Shown here in pieces: positions 51,068 to 60,841 of a stretch of DNA of 64,000 nucleotides (its first letter is position 1; the number at the start of each line of letters is the position of its first letter). The stretch covers positions 1,208,863-1,272,862 of the forward strand of contig NZ_JAJKFK010000001.1 of NCBI RefSeq assembly GCF_021653975.1, given 5' to 3'. Position numbers and translations under genes: made by a program. Under the pieces are notes generated by a model that saw only the letters and a program-made list of their open reading frames with translations, had not been told where the DNA came from and made no database searches. The DNA is from Amycolatopsis sp. GM8. GTDB lineage: Bacteria; Actinomycetota; Actinomycetes; Mycobacteriales; Pseudonocardiaceae.

Positions 51068-52195
51068 GATGAGCATCCGCTGGATTTCGCTCGTTCCCTC
51101 GCCGATCTCCAGGATCTTCGCGTCGCGGTAGAACCGGCCGACGGGGAACTCGTTCATGAAGCCGTAGCCGCCGAAGATCTGCGTCGCGTCGCGGGCGTTG
51201 TCCATGGCCGCGTTGGAGGACACCAGCTTCGCGATCGAGGCCTCCTTCTTGAACGGCTCGCCGCGCAGCATCTTCGCCGCCGCTTCGTAGTACGCCAGCC
51301 GCGCGGTGTGCGCCCGCACTTCCATGTCCGCGATCTTGAACTGAATGGCCTGGTAGGCCCCGATCCGGCTGCCGAACGCCTCACGCTCGCCGGCATACCG
51401 CAGGCACTCGTCGACACAACCCTGCGCCAGCCCGACGCTCAGCGCGGCGATCGCGACCCGGCCTTCATCCAAAGTGGACAAGAACTGCGCATACCCGCGA
51501 CCCCGTTCCCCGAGCAGGTTCTCGGCCGGCACCCGACAGTCCGAAAAGGACAGACCGTGCGTGTCGGAGGCGTTCCAGCCCACCTTCGAATACTTCGGCT
51601 CGACCGTGAAGCCCGGCGTACCCGACGGCACGATGATCGCCGAAATCTCCTTGCGGCCATCGTGCTGCCCCGTCACGGCGGTAACCGTCACCAGACGCGT
51701 GATATCCGTGCCCGAGTTGGTGATGAACGACTTGCTGCCGTTGATCACCCACTCCTCGCCGTCGAGCTTCGCCGTCGTGCGGGTGGCGCCCGCGTCGGAC
51801 CCACCGCCCGGCTCGGTCAGGCCGAACCCGGCCAGCGCCTCGCCCGCACACAGCGCCGGCAGCCACCGTTCGCGCTGTTCCTTGCTGCCGAAGCGAAAGA
51901 TCGGCATCGCACCGAGCGAGACCCCGGCCTCCAGCGTCACCGCGACCGACGAGTCGACCCGCGCCAACTCCTCCAAAGCGAGGCACAGCGCGAAATAGTC
52001 CCCGCCCATCCCGCCGAACTCCTCTGGGAACGGCAGCCCGAACAAGCCCATCCGGCCCATCTGCGCCACCAGGTCGTACGGGAACTTCTCGCGTTCGTAG
52101 AACTCGCCGATCACCGGCGCGACCTCGCTCTGGGCGAAGTCGTGCACCGTCTTTCTCAACGCCTCGTACTCTTCGGGCAGTCTGAAGTCGATCAT
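51044..52195 (-). CDS. acyl-CoA dehydrogenase of the accD1-accA1 operon (isovaleryl/branched-chain type)
   Basis: Flavoprotein of 383 aa. [20 protein letters not shown] is the flavin-binding block, [13 protein letters not shown] the beta-domain, and [20 protein letters not shown] the C-terminal block with the catalytic-side Glu. It lies third in an operon with carboxylase subunits, the order of mycobacterial accD1-accA1-fadE19, so a role in leucine or related branched-chain acyl-CoA breakdown is likely. ATG 52195 overlaps the accA stop (ATGA). The last codons are repeated twice after the stop. Confidence 0.93.
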   Translation of the reverse strand: MIDFRLPEEYEALRKTVHDFAQSEVAPVIGEFYEREKFPYDLVAQMGRMGLFGLPFPEEFGGMGGDYFALCLALEELARVDSSVAVTLEAGVSLGAMPIFRFGSKEQRERWLPALCAGEALAGFGLTEPGGGSDAGATRTTAKLDGEEWVINGSKSFITNSGTDITRLVTVTAVTGQHDGRKEISAIIVPSGTPGFTVEPKYSKVGWNASDTHGLSFSDCRVPAENLLGERGRGYAQFLSTLDEGRVAIAALSVGLAQGCVDECLRYAGEREAFGSRIGAYQAIQFKIADMEVRAHTARLAYYEAAAKMLRGEPFKKEASIAKLVSSNAAMDNARDATQIFGGYGFMNEFPVGRFYRDAKILEIGEGTSEIQRMLIARELGLR

Positions 52196-54117
52196 CTCTC
52201 AGCCTCCGGGGTCACCACGGCCAGGGTTTCGTCCAGCGCGACCTGTTGGCCCGCCTGGACACGTAGTTCACTCACCACACCGTCGACGGGTGCGACCACG
52301 GTGTGCTCCATCTTCATCGCCTCCACCACGACCAGCGGCGCGCCGGCCGCGACCGGCTCGCCCGCCGACACCTTGACCACCAGCACGGTCCCGGGCATCG
52401 GGCTCACGACGGGCCCGCCTTCGATCGTTTCCCCATGCGCGGCAAGCAGGTTCGGCCGTTCGCGGATCGCGACCGCGCGACCGTCGCGGGCGAGCCAGTC
52501 CCCTGCCCGCAGGTACCGGCGGAACTCGCCGGCGCGATGCACTTCGAGCCGGTTTCCCAGGCGTCGTGCGGAAACCTCCACCGCGGGGCCGTCATCGACG
52601 GTGACCGACGCGCCTTCGACCCGCACGAGCGCCTCGGTTTCCCCGGCCTGCAACCGCATCGTCACGCCACCCGGGCCGCCCAGCCGCCAGCCGGTCGGCA
52701 CGTCCCACGGGTCCACCACGTCACCCACGGGCTGCAGGCCGATCACCCGGTCCAGCGCAGCCGCGACGAAGAACTCCTCGGGGACCTCGCCGGAAACCAG
52801 GGAATCCAGCCGCCGCTCGACCAGTTCGGTGTCCAACTGTCCGCTTTGGACGTCCGGGTCCGCCAACAGTGCCCGCAGGAACGAGACGTTCGTGGTCAGC
52901 CCGAGCACGGCGGTGCCGGCCAGCGCGCGGTCGAGCCGGTGCAGCGCCGCCGCCCGGTCCGGGCCCCACGCGATCACCTTGGCCAGCATCGGGTCGTAGT
53001 CCGAGCCGACGACGGTGCCCGGCCGCAACCAGGAATCGACCCGGGCCCCGGCGGGTTCGGCCAATTCGAGCACCGTGCCCCCGGTGGGGATGAATCCGCG
53101 ACTGGGATCCTCCGCGTACACCCGTGCCTCGATCGCATGCCCGTTCAAGTGGATGTCTTGCTGGGTAAGGGAAAGTGGCTCGCCGGCGGCGATCCGCAGC
53201 TGCCACGCTACGAGGTCGAGCCCGGTCACCAGCTCGGTCACCGGATGCTCGACCTGCAGCCGGGTGTTCATCTCCATGAAGAAGAACTCGTCCGGTGCCT
53301 TGTCCGACACGATGAACTCGACCGTGCCCGCGCCGGTGTATCCGACCGACCGCGCGGCCTCGACGGCGGCCGCGCCCATCCGCTCGCGCGTCGCCTCGTC
53401 GAGCAGCACCGACGGCGCCTCTTCGATGATCTTCTGGTGCCGCCGCTGCAGGCTGCACTCGCGCTCGCCGAGGTGCAGCACCGTGCCGTGCGCGTCGGCG
53501 AGCACCTGGATCTCGATATGCCGCGGCGTGGTGACGAAGCGTTCCAGCAGCAGCCGGTCGTCACCGAAGGCCGAGCGAGCCTCGCGTTGCGCCGACTCGA
53601 CCGCCGCGGCGAGGTCCGCCGGGTCGGTCACCAGCCGCATACCCTTGCCGCCCCCGCCCGCGGACGGCTTGAGCAGCAGCGGGTAACCGACCTCGCCGGC
53701 GGCCGCGGCGAAATCGTCCACATCGGACAGGCCGGGGACGACGGGGACACCGGCGGCCGAGACGGTCGCCTTGGCGTGGATCTTGTCGCCCATCGCCTCG
53801 ATCGCCTCGGCGGGCGGGCCGATGAACACCAAACCCGCGTCCGCACAAGCCCGGGCGAATCCGGCGTTTTCGGCGAGGAACCCGTACCCCGGGTGCACCG
53901 CCTGCGCCCCGGTTTCGAGCGCGGCCCCGACTATGTCCGAAGTGGACAGATAGCCCGAGATCCGGACCGCGATGTCGGCGTCGTGCACATGCCGCGCGTC
54001 GGCGTCCGCGTCGCTATACACCGCGACCGAGCGGACGCCCAGCTCGCGCAGCGTACGGATGACCCGGACGGCGATCTCACCGCGGTTGGCAACCAGAACT
54101 GCGTTGAACACGCTCAT
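52192..54117 (-). CDS. accA1: biotin-dependent acyl-CoA carboxylase alpha subunit
   Basis: Alpha subunit of 641 aa carrying biotin carboxylase and biotin carrier. [19 protein letters not shown] opens the biotin carboxylase domain, [14 protein letters not shown] is the ATP loop, and [16 protein letters not shown] the active-site block. The carrier motif EAMKMEH near the C terminus is the biotinylation site. It carboxylates biotin for the beta subunit encoded just upstream; the ATG at 54117 overlaps that gene's stop. The pair probably acts on methylcrotonyl-CoA. Confidence 0.95.
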   Translation of the reverse strand: MSVFNAVLVANRGEIAVRVIRTLRELGVRSVAVYSDADADARHVHDADIAVRISGYLSTSDIVGAALETGAQAVHPGYGFLAENAGFARACADAGLVFIGPPAEAIEAMGDKIHAKATVSAAGVPVVPGLSDVDDFAAAAGEVGYPLLLKPSAGGGGKGMRLVTDPADLAAAVESAQREARSAFGDDRLLLERFVTTPRHIEIQVLADAHGTVLHLGERECSLQRRHQKIIEEAPSVLLDEATRERMGAAAVEAARSVGYTGAGTVEFIVSDKAPDEFFFMEMNTRLQVEHPVTELVTGLDLVAWQLRIAAGEPLSLTQQDIHLNGHAIEARVYAEDPSRGFIPTGGTVLELAEPAGARVDSWLRPGTVVGSDYDPMLAKVIAWGPDRAAALHRLDRALAGTAVLGLTTNVSFLRALLADPDVQSGQLDTELVERRLDSLVSGEVPEEFFVAAALDRVIGLQPVGDVVDPWDVPTGWRLGGPGGVTMRLQAGETEALVRVEGASVTVDDGPAVEVSARRLGNRLEVHRAGEFRRYLRAGDWLARDGRAVAIRERPNLLAAHGETIEGGPVVSPMPGTVLVVKVSAGEPVAAGAPLVVVEAMKMEHTVVAPVDGVVSELRVQAGQQVALDETLAVVTPEAER

Positions 54118-55700
54118 CACATCCTGAAGACGCCGTAGCCGACGGGTTCGAGCGGCGCGTTCGCCGCGACGGACAGGGCGAGCCCGAGCACCGTGCGGGT
54201 GTCCGCCGGGTCGATCACGCCGTCGTCCCACAGCCGCGCCGTCGAGTAATAGGGATTTCCCTGTTCCTCGTACTGCGCCCGAATGGAATCCTTGAACTCT
54301 TCCTCGCCCTCGGCGTCCCGGCGGACCGCCGAAAGCACCGAAGCGGCCTGCTCGCCGCCCATCACGGAAATCCGGGCGTTGGGCCACATCCACAGAAAAC
54401 GCGGCGAATAGGCGCGGCCGCACATGGAATAGTTGCCGGCGCCGAACGAACCGCCGATGATCACGGTGAACTTGGGTACCCGCGCGCAGGCGACGGCGGT
54501 CACCATCTTCGCGCCGTGCTTGGCGATCCCGCCGGCCTCGTACGCCTTGCCGACCATGAACCCGCTGATGTTCTGCAGGAACACCAGCGGAATCGAGCGT
54601 TTGTCGCACAGCTCGATGAAATGCGCGCCCTTCATCGCCGATTCGGAGAACAGCACGCCGTTGTTCGCGATGATGCCCACGGGATGCCCGTGGATATGCG
54701 CGAAACCGGTGACCAGCGTGGCCCCGTATTCCTTCTTGAACTCCGCGAACCGGCTGCCGTCGACGATCCGGGCGATCACCTCGCGCACGTCGTATGGGGT
54801 GCGGGAATCCGTTGGCACCACACCGTAGAGCTGCCGCGGGTCGACCGCGGGCTCTTCGGTGGGCAGCACGTCCCACGGCCGCGGGCCGCGCGGGCCGAGG
54901 GTCGACACGATGGACCGGACGATCTGCAGCGCGTGCGCGTCGTCGTTGGCCAGGTGGTCGGTGACACCGGACTGGCGGGCATGGACGTCGCCGCCGCCCA
55001 GTTCTTCGGCCGTGACGACCTCGCCGGTCGCCGCCTTCACCAGCGGCGGGCCACCGAGGAAGATCGTGCCCTGGTTGCGGACGATCACGGCCTCGTCGCT
55101 CATCGCCGGCACGTACGCGCCGCCCGCCGTGCACGAGCCGAGGACGGCGGCGATCTGCGGGATACCGCGCGCGGACATGGTCGCCTGGTTGTAGAAGATG
55201 CGGCCGAAATGCTCCCGGTCGGGAAACACCTCGTCCTGCCGGGGCAGGAAGGCACCGCCGGAGTCGACCAGGTAGATGCACGGAAGGTTGTTGTGCAACG
55301 CCACTTCCTGCGCGCGCAGGTGCTTCTTGACGGTCATCGGGTAGTAGGTGCCGCCCTTGACCGTGGCGTCGTTCGCGACGATCACGCATTCGCGGCCGGA
55401 AACCCGCCCGATTCCGGTGATGATGCCGGCCGCGGGGGCCTCGTCGCCGTAGAGGCCGTTCGCCGCGAGCGGCGACAGTTCGAGAAAAGGTGAGCCCGCG
55501 TCGAGCAGGGCGTCGACCCGGTCGCGCGGCAGCAGCTTGCCGCGTTCGACGTGCCGGGCGCGGGACTTCTCCGGCCCGCCCAGCCTGGTCGTCGCGAGCC
55601 GTTTGCGCAGGTCCTCGACGACCTCGGCGTGCGAGGTGACGTTGCGCGTGTAACCCTCGCTCCGCGGGTCCGCGGCGGTGGTGAGCGTCGGTGTGTCCAT
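54117..55700 (-). CDS. accD1: acyl-CoA carboxylase beta subunit (methylcrotonyl-CoA type)
   Basis: Carboxyltransferase of 527 aa. [39 protein letters not shown] and the C-terminal [10 protein letters not shown]-like [18 protein letters not shown] with [18 protein letters not shown] fit the beta subunit of methylcrotonyl-CoA carboxylase. It transfers CO2 from carboxybiotin to the acyl-CoA. It is first in the operon; ATG 55700 lies 10 nt after a double operator that matches the site in front of the nearby TetR gene. Confidence 0.95.
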   Translation of the reverse strand: MDTPTLTTAADPRSEGYTRNVTSHAEVVEDLRKRLATTRLGGPEKSRARHVERGKLLPRDRVDALLDAGSPFLELSPLAANGLYGDEAPAAGIITGIGRVSGRECVIVANDATVKGGTYYPMTVKKHLRAQEVALHNNLPCIYLVDSGGAFLPRQDEVFPDREHFGRIFYNQATMSARGIPQIAAVLGSCTAGGAYVPAMSDEAVIVRNQGTIFLGGPPLVKAATGEVVTAEELGGGDVHARQSGVTDHLANDDAHALQIVRSIVSTLGPRGPRPWDVLPTEEPAVDPRQLYGVVPTDSRTPYDVREVIARIVDGSRFAEFKKEYGATLVTGFAHIHGHPVGIIANNGVLFSESAMKGAHFIELCDKRSIPLVFLQNISGFMVGKAYEAGGIAKHGAKMVTAVACARVPKFTVIIGGSFGAGNYSMCGRAYSPRFLWMWPNARISVMGGEQAASVLSAVRRDAEGEEEFKDSIRAQYEEQGNPYYSTARLWDDGVIDPADTRTVLGLALSVAANAPLEPVGYGVFRM

Positions 55701-55709
55701 ACCAGCCCA

Positions 55710-55755
55710 AGTTAGTCGTCGTTAACTCCGGTTTCGATGTTAACGACGACTAACT
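55710..55755. promoter_or_regulatory. double TetR operator upstream of accD1
   Basis: Two inverted copies of GTTAGTCGTCGTTAAC at 55711-55726 and 55739-55754 form a perfect 17-bp-arm inverted repeat with a 12-nt spacer. Each copy matches GTTAGCGGTCGCTAAC, upstream of the TetR gene at 56697, in 13 of 16 bases. It may also act as a terminator stem for the SGNH gene, which ends 14 nt away. Confidence 0.75.
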
Positions 55756-55768
55756 GAGCTGTCCAGTG

Positions 55769-56557
55769 CTAGAGCGCCCCGGTGAAGGTGGCGTAGTAAC
55801 CGCTGGCCTGACCGGTCGCGGTCGGGTGATAGGACTCGTCGACGGGCCAGGTCACGCTGTTGAGCCAGGCCGAGCCGGAACAGATCTCGTGGCCGGTGAA
55901 GGCGGGGCGGACGTCGGCGAAGGTGAAACCGGCGTTCGCGGCCTCCTTGGCGATGGTGACGTCGAGCGCGTCCGCACCACCGTTGATGTAGCCGCGGGAG
56001 GTGTCGGACAGACCGACCGAGCAGGAGCCGCCGATCTTGTAGAAGTGCGGGTAACCGAGCACGACGACCGTCGCGCGCGGAGCCTTGCCACGGATCGCGC
56101 TGAACACGTTGTCCAGCAGGCCGGGCAGGCTGGTGTGCACGAAGTTGACCGCGTTGTCGACCGCGGACTTGCAGCCCGAGTCGCCGCCGAGGATGCAGTT
56201 CTCCATCACGCTGGTGAACCCGGCGTCGTTGCCGCCGACGCTGATCGACACGAGGCTGGTCGACGAGCTGAGCGCGGAGACCTGGCTGTTGAGCACGTCC
56301 GTGGTCTTCGCGCCCGAGCAGGCCTGGAAGCTCAGCGAAGCGCCGGTGGCGTTCTTGTACAGCTCGGGGTAGGCCTTCGCGCTGCGCTTGCAGCTATTGG
56401 AGTCGAGATAGGACCCGGCGCCGACGCCGGAGGAGTAGGAATCGCCGAGTGCTACGTAGTTGATGGTCGCCGCACCGGCGACCGCGGTCAGGCCGAGCGT
56501 CGCCAGGACCACGGCGACGATGACTGTCAGGGATCTCATGGCTGCACGTACGGACAT
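55769..56557 (-). CDS. secreted SGNH/GDSL esterase-lipase
   Basis: Exported hydrolase of 262 aa. A signal peptide (residues 1-29: basic MSVRAAMRS, hydrophobic VIVAVVLATLG, cleavage near AGAA) precedes the SGNH fold. Ser40 is in ALGDSYSSGVGAG, block III Asn in SVGGNDAGF and the Asp/His pair in VDESYHPTATG. Six cysteines suggest disulfides. It resembles Streptomyces secreted lipases of this fold. ATG at 56557 has AAGGG seven bases upstream; an upstream ATG at 56614 would disturb the signal peptide. Confidence 0.93.
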   Translation of the reverse strand: MSVRAAMRSLTVIVAVVLATLGLTAVAGAATINYVALGDSYSSGVGAGSYLDSNSCKRSAKAYPELYKNATGASLSFQACSGAKTTDVLNSQVSALSSSTSLVSISVGGNDAGFTSVMENCILGGDSGCKSAVDNAVNFVHTSLPGLLDNVFSAIRGKAPRATVVVLGYPHFYKIGGSCSVGLSDTSRGYINGGADALDVTIAKEAANAGFTFADVRPAFTGHEICSGSAWLNSVTWPVDESYHPTATGQASGYYATFTGAL

Positions 56558-56658
56558 CTCAGGCCCTTCTGTGAGTGACAGACCGCCTCTAGATGTAGCA
56601 AGGTCAGCCTTCACGAGGACCCGCCGTTAGTCGGTAAGAAGGTAACGAGACGGCGAAC

Positions 56659-56674
56659 GTTAGCGGTCGCTAAC
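56659..56674. promoter_or_regulatory. TetR autoregulatory operator
   Basis: GTTAGCG-GT-CGCTAAC is a perfect palindrome 22 nt upstream of the TetR start at 56697, with TAGCAT as a possible -10 just after it. A half-site GTTAGTCGGTAAG lies at 56626-56638. Confidence 0.75.
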
Positions 56675-56696
56675 TGGCACCCGATAGCATGACGGG

Positions 56697-57284
56697 ATGT
56701 CGAGCACGACCCCGCTGGTCAACGGCGAGAAGGCAAGCCGTCGCGAGCAGATCCTCACCGCGGCCGCCGAACTGTTCGCCCAGCACGGGTTTCACGGGGT
56801 CGGCATCGACGACATCGGGGCGGCCGTGGGCATCTCCGGTCCCGCGCTGTACCGCCACTTCCGCAGCAAGGACGCGATGCTCGGCGAGATGCTGAGCTCG
56901 ATCAGCCAGTTCCTGTTCGACGGCGGTAACGCCCGGGCCGACGCGACCGAGGACCCGGAGCGGGTGCTGGCGGAACTGGTGGACTTCCACGTGAACTTCG
57001 CGCTCTCCCAGCCCGCGCTGATCACCGTGCAGGAGCGGGATCTCGCCAACCTCACCGATGCCGACCGCAAGCAGGTCCGCGCCCTGCAGCGGCGGTACGT
57101 CGAGGTGTGGGTGCGCGCGATCCGCGACGCGGTGCCCGGGGTGAGCGAGCGCCGTGCGCGCTCAGCCGCACACGCCGTGTTCGGTTTGATCAACTCGACG
57201 CCGTACAACCGCTATCTGGATGACACCGAACTGGCGGACCTCCTGCGCCGGCTAGCACTGGGTGCGTTGCACGCGCTCGGCTGA
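56697..57284 (+). CDS. TetR-family regulator, likely of the accD1-accA1-fadE operon
   Basis: Regulator of 195 aa. HTH: AAELFAQHGFHGVGIDDIGA, then GISGPALYRHFRSKDAM. The C-terminal domain contains LVDFHVNFALSQPALITVQE, typical of TetR proteins that control acyl-CoA pathways in actinomycetes. The operator in front of its own gene matches two sites in front of accD1, so it probably represses both and responds to a branched-chain acyl-CoA. ATG 56697. The SGNH gene lies between the regulator and operon and may be controlled too. Confidence 0.92.
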   Translation: MSSTTPLVNGEKASRREQILTAAAELFAQHGFHGVGIDDIGAAVGISGPALYRHFRSKDAMLGEMLSSISQFLFDGGNARADATEDPERVLAELVDFHVNFALSQPALITVQERDLANLTDADRKQVRALQRRYVEVWVRAIRDAVPGVSERRARSAAHAVFGLINSTPYNRYLDDTELADLLRRLALGALHALG

Positions 57285-57507
57285 CTCACCCGATTTTCCC
57301 ACTAGCGCAATGCTTTTTCACCACGCGGCCGGCTCGCACCGCTGCGGGTTCTGAGGTGGTTCCTGGCGAGGACAGCGCCGACGTGGTGTATCGGCATACA
57401 TGAGGAGGCGATCCCGGAGCCAGGAGCCGCCTCAGGTTCTGCCACCCGCACCGCCACCCAAACGTTCTCTAGCGCGGATGCCACCCCCCTGGTGTTTGAT
57501 GGGGTGC

Positions 57508-57990
57508 GTGACTAGCGGGCCGAACGTGGTGGCGAAGGCGCAACGCGCCCTCGTCGCGATGCGGCTTGGGCGGGACGACGAGGCGCTCGACCAGGTGGCG
57601 CCGTCCGCGGCCGACGAACCCGGCCGCACGGCCGAGATGCGCGAGCTGATGCTGCTGCTGTTCGGCGAGTGCAGCACGATGGTGTCCGTACTCGGGGACG
57701 GCGGCAGCGCGCCGGTCAAGGTGCAGGTCTTCGACGAAGCCGGTGAAGAAGTGCCGATCGACCAGGCCGACCCACCGGTCCGCACGGCCGTGCGGACGCT
57801 GCTCGCCGAGGTGCACGGCAACACCGAAGCCGCCGAGGAACAGGTTGAGATCGCGCTCGCCAGCGCCGCGCCCGACGAGGTGGACAGCCTTGTCCTGCAA
57901 GCACTGCGCTGGACGATCCGGCTGTCCACCGAATGCCTCGACCGCGACCTGCCCGTCACCGAATGGGTGCACGACGCGCTCGCCGACTGA
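57508..57990 (+). CDS. conserved actinobacterial protein, unknown
   Basis: Acidic helical protein of 160 aa, not a family I can name. VAKAQRALVAMRLGRDDEAL looks TPR-like at the start, and the rest alternates helices with a short strand region (PVKVQVFDEAGEEVPID). No Cys-pair, membrane segment or signal peptide. GTG 57508 is preferred; ATG 57499 is possible; the frame to 57400 is Pro/Arg-rich and unlikely. It faces metX, 22 nt apart tail to tail. Confidence 0.7.
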   Translation: MTSGPNVVAKAQRALVAMRLGRDDEALDQVAPSAADEPGRTAEMRELMLLLFGECSTMVSVLGDGGSAPVKVQVFDEAGEEVPIDQADPPVRTAVRTLLAEVHGNTEAAEEQVEIALASAAPDEVDSLVLQALRWTIRLSTECLDRDLPVTEWVHDALAD

Positions 57991-58012
57991 GCAGGTCTGG
58001 ACAATTCGGGCG

Positions 58013-59146
58013 TCAGCCCAGCAGGGATTTCACCAGCGCGGCGATCTGCAGGGTCTCGATCAGGAAGGAATCGTGCCCGTACGGCGAGGAAATCACCACC
58101 GCGTCCCCGGCGCCGGGGATGCCCGCCGCCAGGTCGTTCGACTGGTACAGCGGGTACAACCGGTCACTGTCCACTCCGGCCACCACCGTGCGCGCCGTGA
58201 TCCGGGAAAGCGCTTCCCCGACGCCGCTGCGGTCCCGGCCGACGTCGTGGGTGTTCATCGACTCCGTCAGCAGCAGGTAGCTGTTCGCGTCGAACCGCCG
58301 GACCAGCTTGTCCGCATGATGGTCCAAATAGGACTCGATCGCGAACCGCTCGTCGGCGGCTGACTGCCGGCGGCGGCCGAAGCGCCGGCCCAGCTCCGGT
58401 TCGCTGCGGTAGGTCACATGCGCGATCCGCCGCGCGATACCGAGCCCGCGGTGCGGCCCGTCGCCCGGCGCGGCGTCGTAGTAGTCGCCACCGCGCCAGC
58501 CCGGATCGGACCGGATCGCGTGCAGCTGCGGCGAAGCCCACGCGATCTGCTCCGCCGAAGCGGCCGCCGGCGCGGCGACCACGAGCAGCGACTCCACACG
58601 CGCGGGCAGCGTCACGGCCCATTCCAGGGCGCGCATCCCGCCCATCGAACCGCCGACCACCAAGGCCCATCGCTCGATGCCCAGCGCATCGGCCAGCTCC
58701 GCCTCCGCGTGTACTTGATCACGCACGGTCACCTGCGGAAACCTGCTGCCCCAAGGCTTTCCGTCCGGATCGGGCGAAGCGGGGCCGGTCGTGCCCTGGC
58801 AGCCGCCGAGGATGTTCGGCACCACGACGAACAGTTCGCTCGTGTCGAGCGCGCGGCCGGGCCCGATCAGTCCGTCCCACCAGCCGGGCGTGGGATGGCC
58901 CGGTCCGGCCTCGCCCGCCGCGTGCGAGTCACCGGTCAGCGCGTGCTCGATCAGCACCGCGTTGGACGCGTCGGAGTTGAGCCGGCCCCAGGTCTCGTAG
59001 GCGAACGTGTAGGCGGGCAGTACTCCCCCCGCATCCAGGCGCAACGACCGGTCCACCGGGAGCCACTGCCGTCGTCCCCGCGGATCTCCTGGCCGCCACG
59101 CACCGGTGACGGGCGGGAGGCCGGCTGGCGCCGCCTTGCTCGTCAT
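58013..59146 (-). CDS. metX: homoserine O-acetyltransferase
   Basis: Methionine biosynthesis enzyme of 377 aa that acetylates homoserine using acetyl-CoA. The nucleophile Ser167 is in VVGGSMGGMRALEW, LTGDSHAAG and NILGGCQGTTGPAS are family blocks, and the Asp/His of the triad are in VAGVDSDRLYP and SPYGHDSFLIE. Length is normal. The partner metY is usually next to it in actinomycetes but is not in the window. No SAM-type riboswitch was recognised upstream. It is divergent from the FAD monooxygenase gene with about 100 nt between. Confidence 0.95.
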   Translation of the reverse strand: MTSKAAPAGLPPVTGAWRPGDPRGRRQWLPVDRSLRLDAGGVLPAYTFAYETWGRLNSDASNAVLIEHALTGDSHAAGEAGPGHPTPGWWDGLIGPGRALDTSELFVVVPNILGGCQGTTGPASPDPDGKPWGSRFPQVTVRDQVHAEAELADALGIERWALVVGGSMGGMRALEWAVTLPARVESLLVVAAPAAASAEQIAWASPQLHAIRSDPGWRGGDYYDAAPGDGPHRGLGIARRIAHVTYRSEPELGRRFGRRRQSAADERFAIESYLDHHADKLVRRFDANSYLLLTESMNTHDVGRDRSGVGEALSRITARTVVAGVDSDRLYPLYQSNDLAAGIPGAGDAVVISSPYGHDSFLIETLQIAALVKSLLG

Positions 59147-59208
59147 GAAGACCGACGGTAGTCACACCCCGCCCACCGGCCCAACCGCTCCCAGTCGCTG
59201 AAAACCTC

Positions 59209-59238
59209 TTGACGACTAAATCTCTTAGATTCTAAGAT
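59209..59238 (+). promoter_or_regulatory. promoter and palindromic operator of the FAD monooxygenase
   Basis: TTGACG (59209-59214) and TAAGAT (59233-59238) are 18 nt apart. A perfect 15-bp palindrome TCTTAGA-T-TCTAAGA (59223-59237) covers the spacer and -10. The ATG at 59246 is 8 nt after the -10, so the message is probably leaderless. The stretch is much richer in A/T than its surroundings. Confidence 0.7.
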
Positions 59239-59245
59239 ACTTTTC

Positions 59246-60817
59246 ATGAGCGAAGAACAGACGGACGTGCTGATCACAGGCGCCGGGCTGGCCGGCCTCA
59301 CGGCAGGGATGTTCCTTGCCCAGCAGGGGGTTTCGGTCTTGGTCGTCGAGCGGCATCCGGGCACGTCACTACATCCACGGGCGTCGGGCCAGACGCCCAG
59401 AACCATGGAGCTGTACCGCTGGGCGGGCATCGACGGCGAGGTGCTCGGCGTCAGCAAGCGCGCCTCGCAGGGGCTGCGCATCACGATCGCGTCGAGCCTC
59501 GGCGGCCAGGTCTTCCACCGGATCCTCGAAGACATGTCGGAGCTCGACCTCAGTGCGGCGACCGGGGTGCCCTGGGGGATGGCCGGGCAGGACGTCGTCG
59601 AGCCGATCCTGCTCGCCCGCGCCCAGAAGTTCGGGGCCCAGGTCCGGTTCTCCACGACACTGGTCTCCTTCGAGCAGGACGATGACGGGGTCACCGCGGA
59701 GCTGTCGGACGGCCGGCGGATCCGGGCGAAGTACCTGGTCGCGGCCGACGGCGGGCGCAGCGGAATCCGCGAGCAGCTGGGCATCCCGGTCGACGGGATC
59801 GGCGCGATCGGCCATTCGATCGGCGTGGTCTTCGAAGCCGACCTCGGCGACCGGCTGACGCCGGACGTCACCGACCTCTACTACCTGCAGAACCCGCGGT
59901 TCACGGGCGCGCTGGTGAACACGGACGTGCCGGGCCGCTACGTCTTCGCCACCGACTACCACCCCGAGCGCGGCGAGACCGCCGACGACTACCCGCACGA
60001 GCGGCTGGTCGAGCTGATCCGCGTCGCGACGGACTTGCCCGAGCTGGAGCCGGAGATCCGCTGGACCGGCGCGTGGGAGATGGCGGCGCGGGTGGCGCGG
60101 CGGTTCCGGTCCGGGCGGGTGTTCCTCGCCGGCGACGCGGCGAAGGTGACCCCGCCGACCGGCGGCATGGGCGGCAACACCGCGGTCGGCGACGGGCACG
60201 ACCTGGCGTGGAAACTCGCCGCCGTGCTGCGCGGCGAGGCCGGTCCTGGCCTGCTCGACACCTACGACGCGGAACGGCGGCCGATCGCGCAGCTGGTGGT
60301 GAACACGTCGCTGCACAATGCGAAACAGCGGATGGCGCCTGAGCTGGACCTGTCCGGTGTCGGCGAGCCGGTCGACCAGACCGCGCTGACGCTGGGCTTC
60401 CGGTACCGCTCGACGGCCGTCCGGACCGAAGACGACGACGCGCGCCCGACGGAAAACCCGAACCAGCCCAGTGGCCGGCCCGGTTTCCGCGCCCCGCACG
60501 TGCCGATCGTGGTCGACGGCGTACCCAAGTCCACTGTGGACCTGCTCGGCCGCGGCTGGGTCCTGCTGGCGAACGGTCCACAGTGGACGTCGGCGGCACG
60601 GGAGGTGTCGGCGTCGACCGGTGTCCCGCTCACCTGCCTGGAAGTCGGCACCGACTTCGGCGACCCGGAAGCGCTTTTCGCCGCTCGCTACGGGCTGGAG
60701 CCCGGCGGGATGAGCCTGATCAGGCCGGACGGCATCGTCGCCTGGCGCACGACGGGCCCGATCGAGGACCCCGCCGGCAGGCTCTGGGACGTACTGGGCG
60801 ACCTGCTCAGCCGTTAG
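59246..60817 (+). CDS. FAD-dependent aromatic-ring monooxygenase (group A)
   Basis: Flavoprotein hydroxylase of 523 aa. The FAD loop is LITGAGLAGLTAGMFLAQQG, the DG motif is LVAADGGRSGIREQLG and the GD motif RVFLAGDAAKVTPPTGGMG, with a C-terminal thioredoxin-like tail as in phenol and polyketide hydroxylases. It would use NADPH and O2 to hydroxylate an aromatic compound or polyketide, or inactivate an antibiotic. No MarR/TetR gene is next to it, yet its promoter has a clear operator, so a distant regulator is likely. Confidence 0.92.
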   Translation: MSEEQTDVLITGAGLAGLTAGMFLAQQGVSVLVVERHPGTSLHPRASGQTPRTMELYRWAGIDGEVLGVSKRASQGLRITIASSLGGQVFHRILEDMSELDLSAATGVPWGMAGQDVVEPILLARAQKFGAQVRFSTTLVSFEQDDDGVTAELSDGRRIRAKYLVAADGGRSGIREQLGIPVDGIGAIGHSIGVVFEADLGDRLTPDVTDLYYLQNPRFTGALVNTDVPGRYVFATDYHPERGETADDYPHERLVELIRVATDLPELEPEIRWTGAWEMAARVARRFRSGRVFLAGDAAKVTPPTGGMGGNTAVGDGHDLAWKLAAVLRGEAGPGLLDTYDAERRPIAQLVVNTSLHNAKQRMAPELDLSGVGEPVDQTALTLGFRYRSTAVRTEDDDARPTENPNQPSGRPGFRAPHVPIVVDGVPKSTVDLLGRGWVLLANGPQWTSAAREVSASTGVPLTCLEVGTDFGDPEALFAARYGLEPGGMSLIRPDGIVAWRTTGPIEDPAGRLWDVLGDLLSR

Positions 60818-60841
60818 CTTCTGGCGCCGTATGCTGCGCAA

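Noticed and set aside
52192-55710. Single minus-strand frame of 1172 codons spanning accA1 and accD1
   Set aside because: The upstream part is an out-of-frame Arg-rich shadow of accD1. The real accA1 starts at 54117, and accD1 is in another frame with clear family motifs.
58900-59250. SAM or cobalamin riboswitch in front of metX
   Set aside because: The region upstream of metX is only about 100 nt to the divergent gene and is filled by that gene's promoter; no conserved riboswitch core was recognised.
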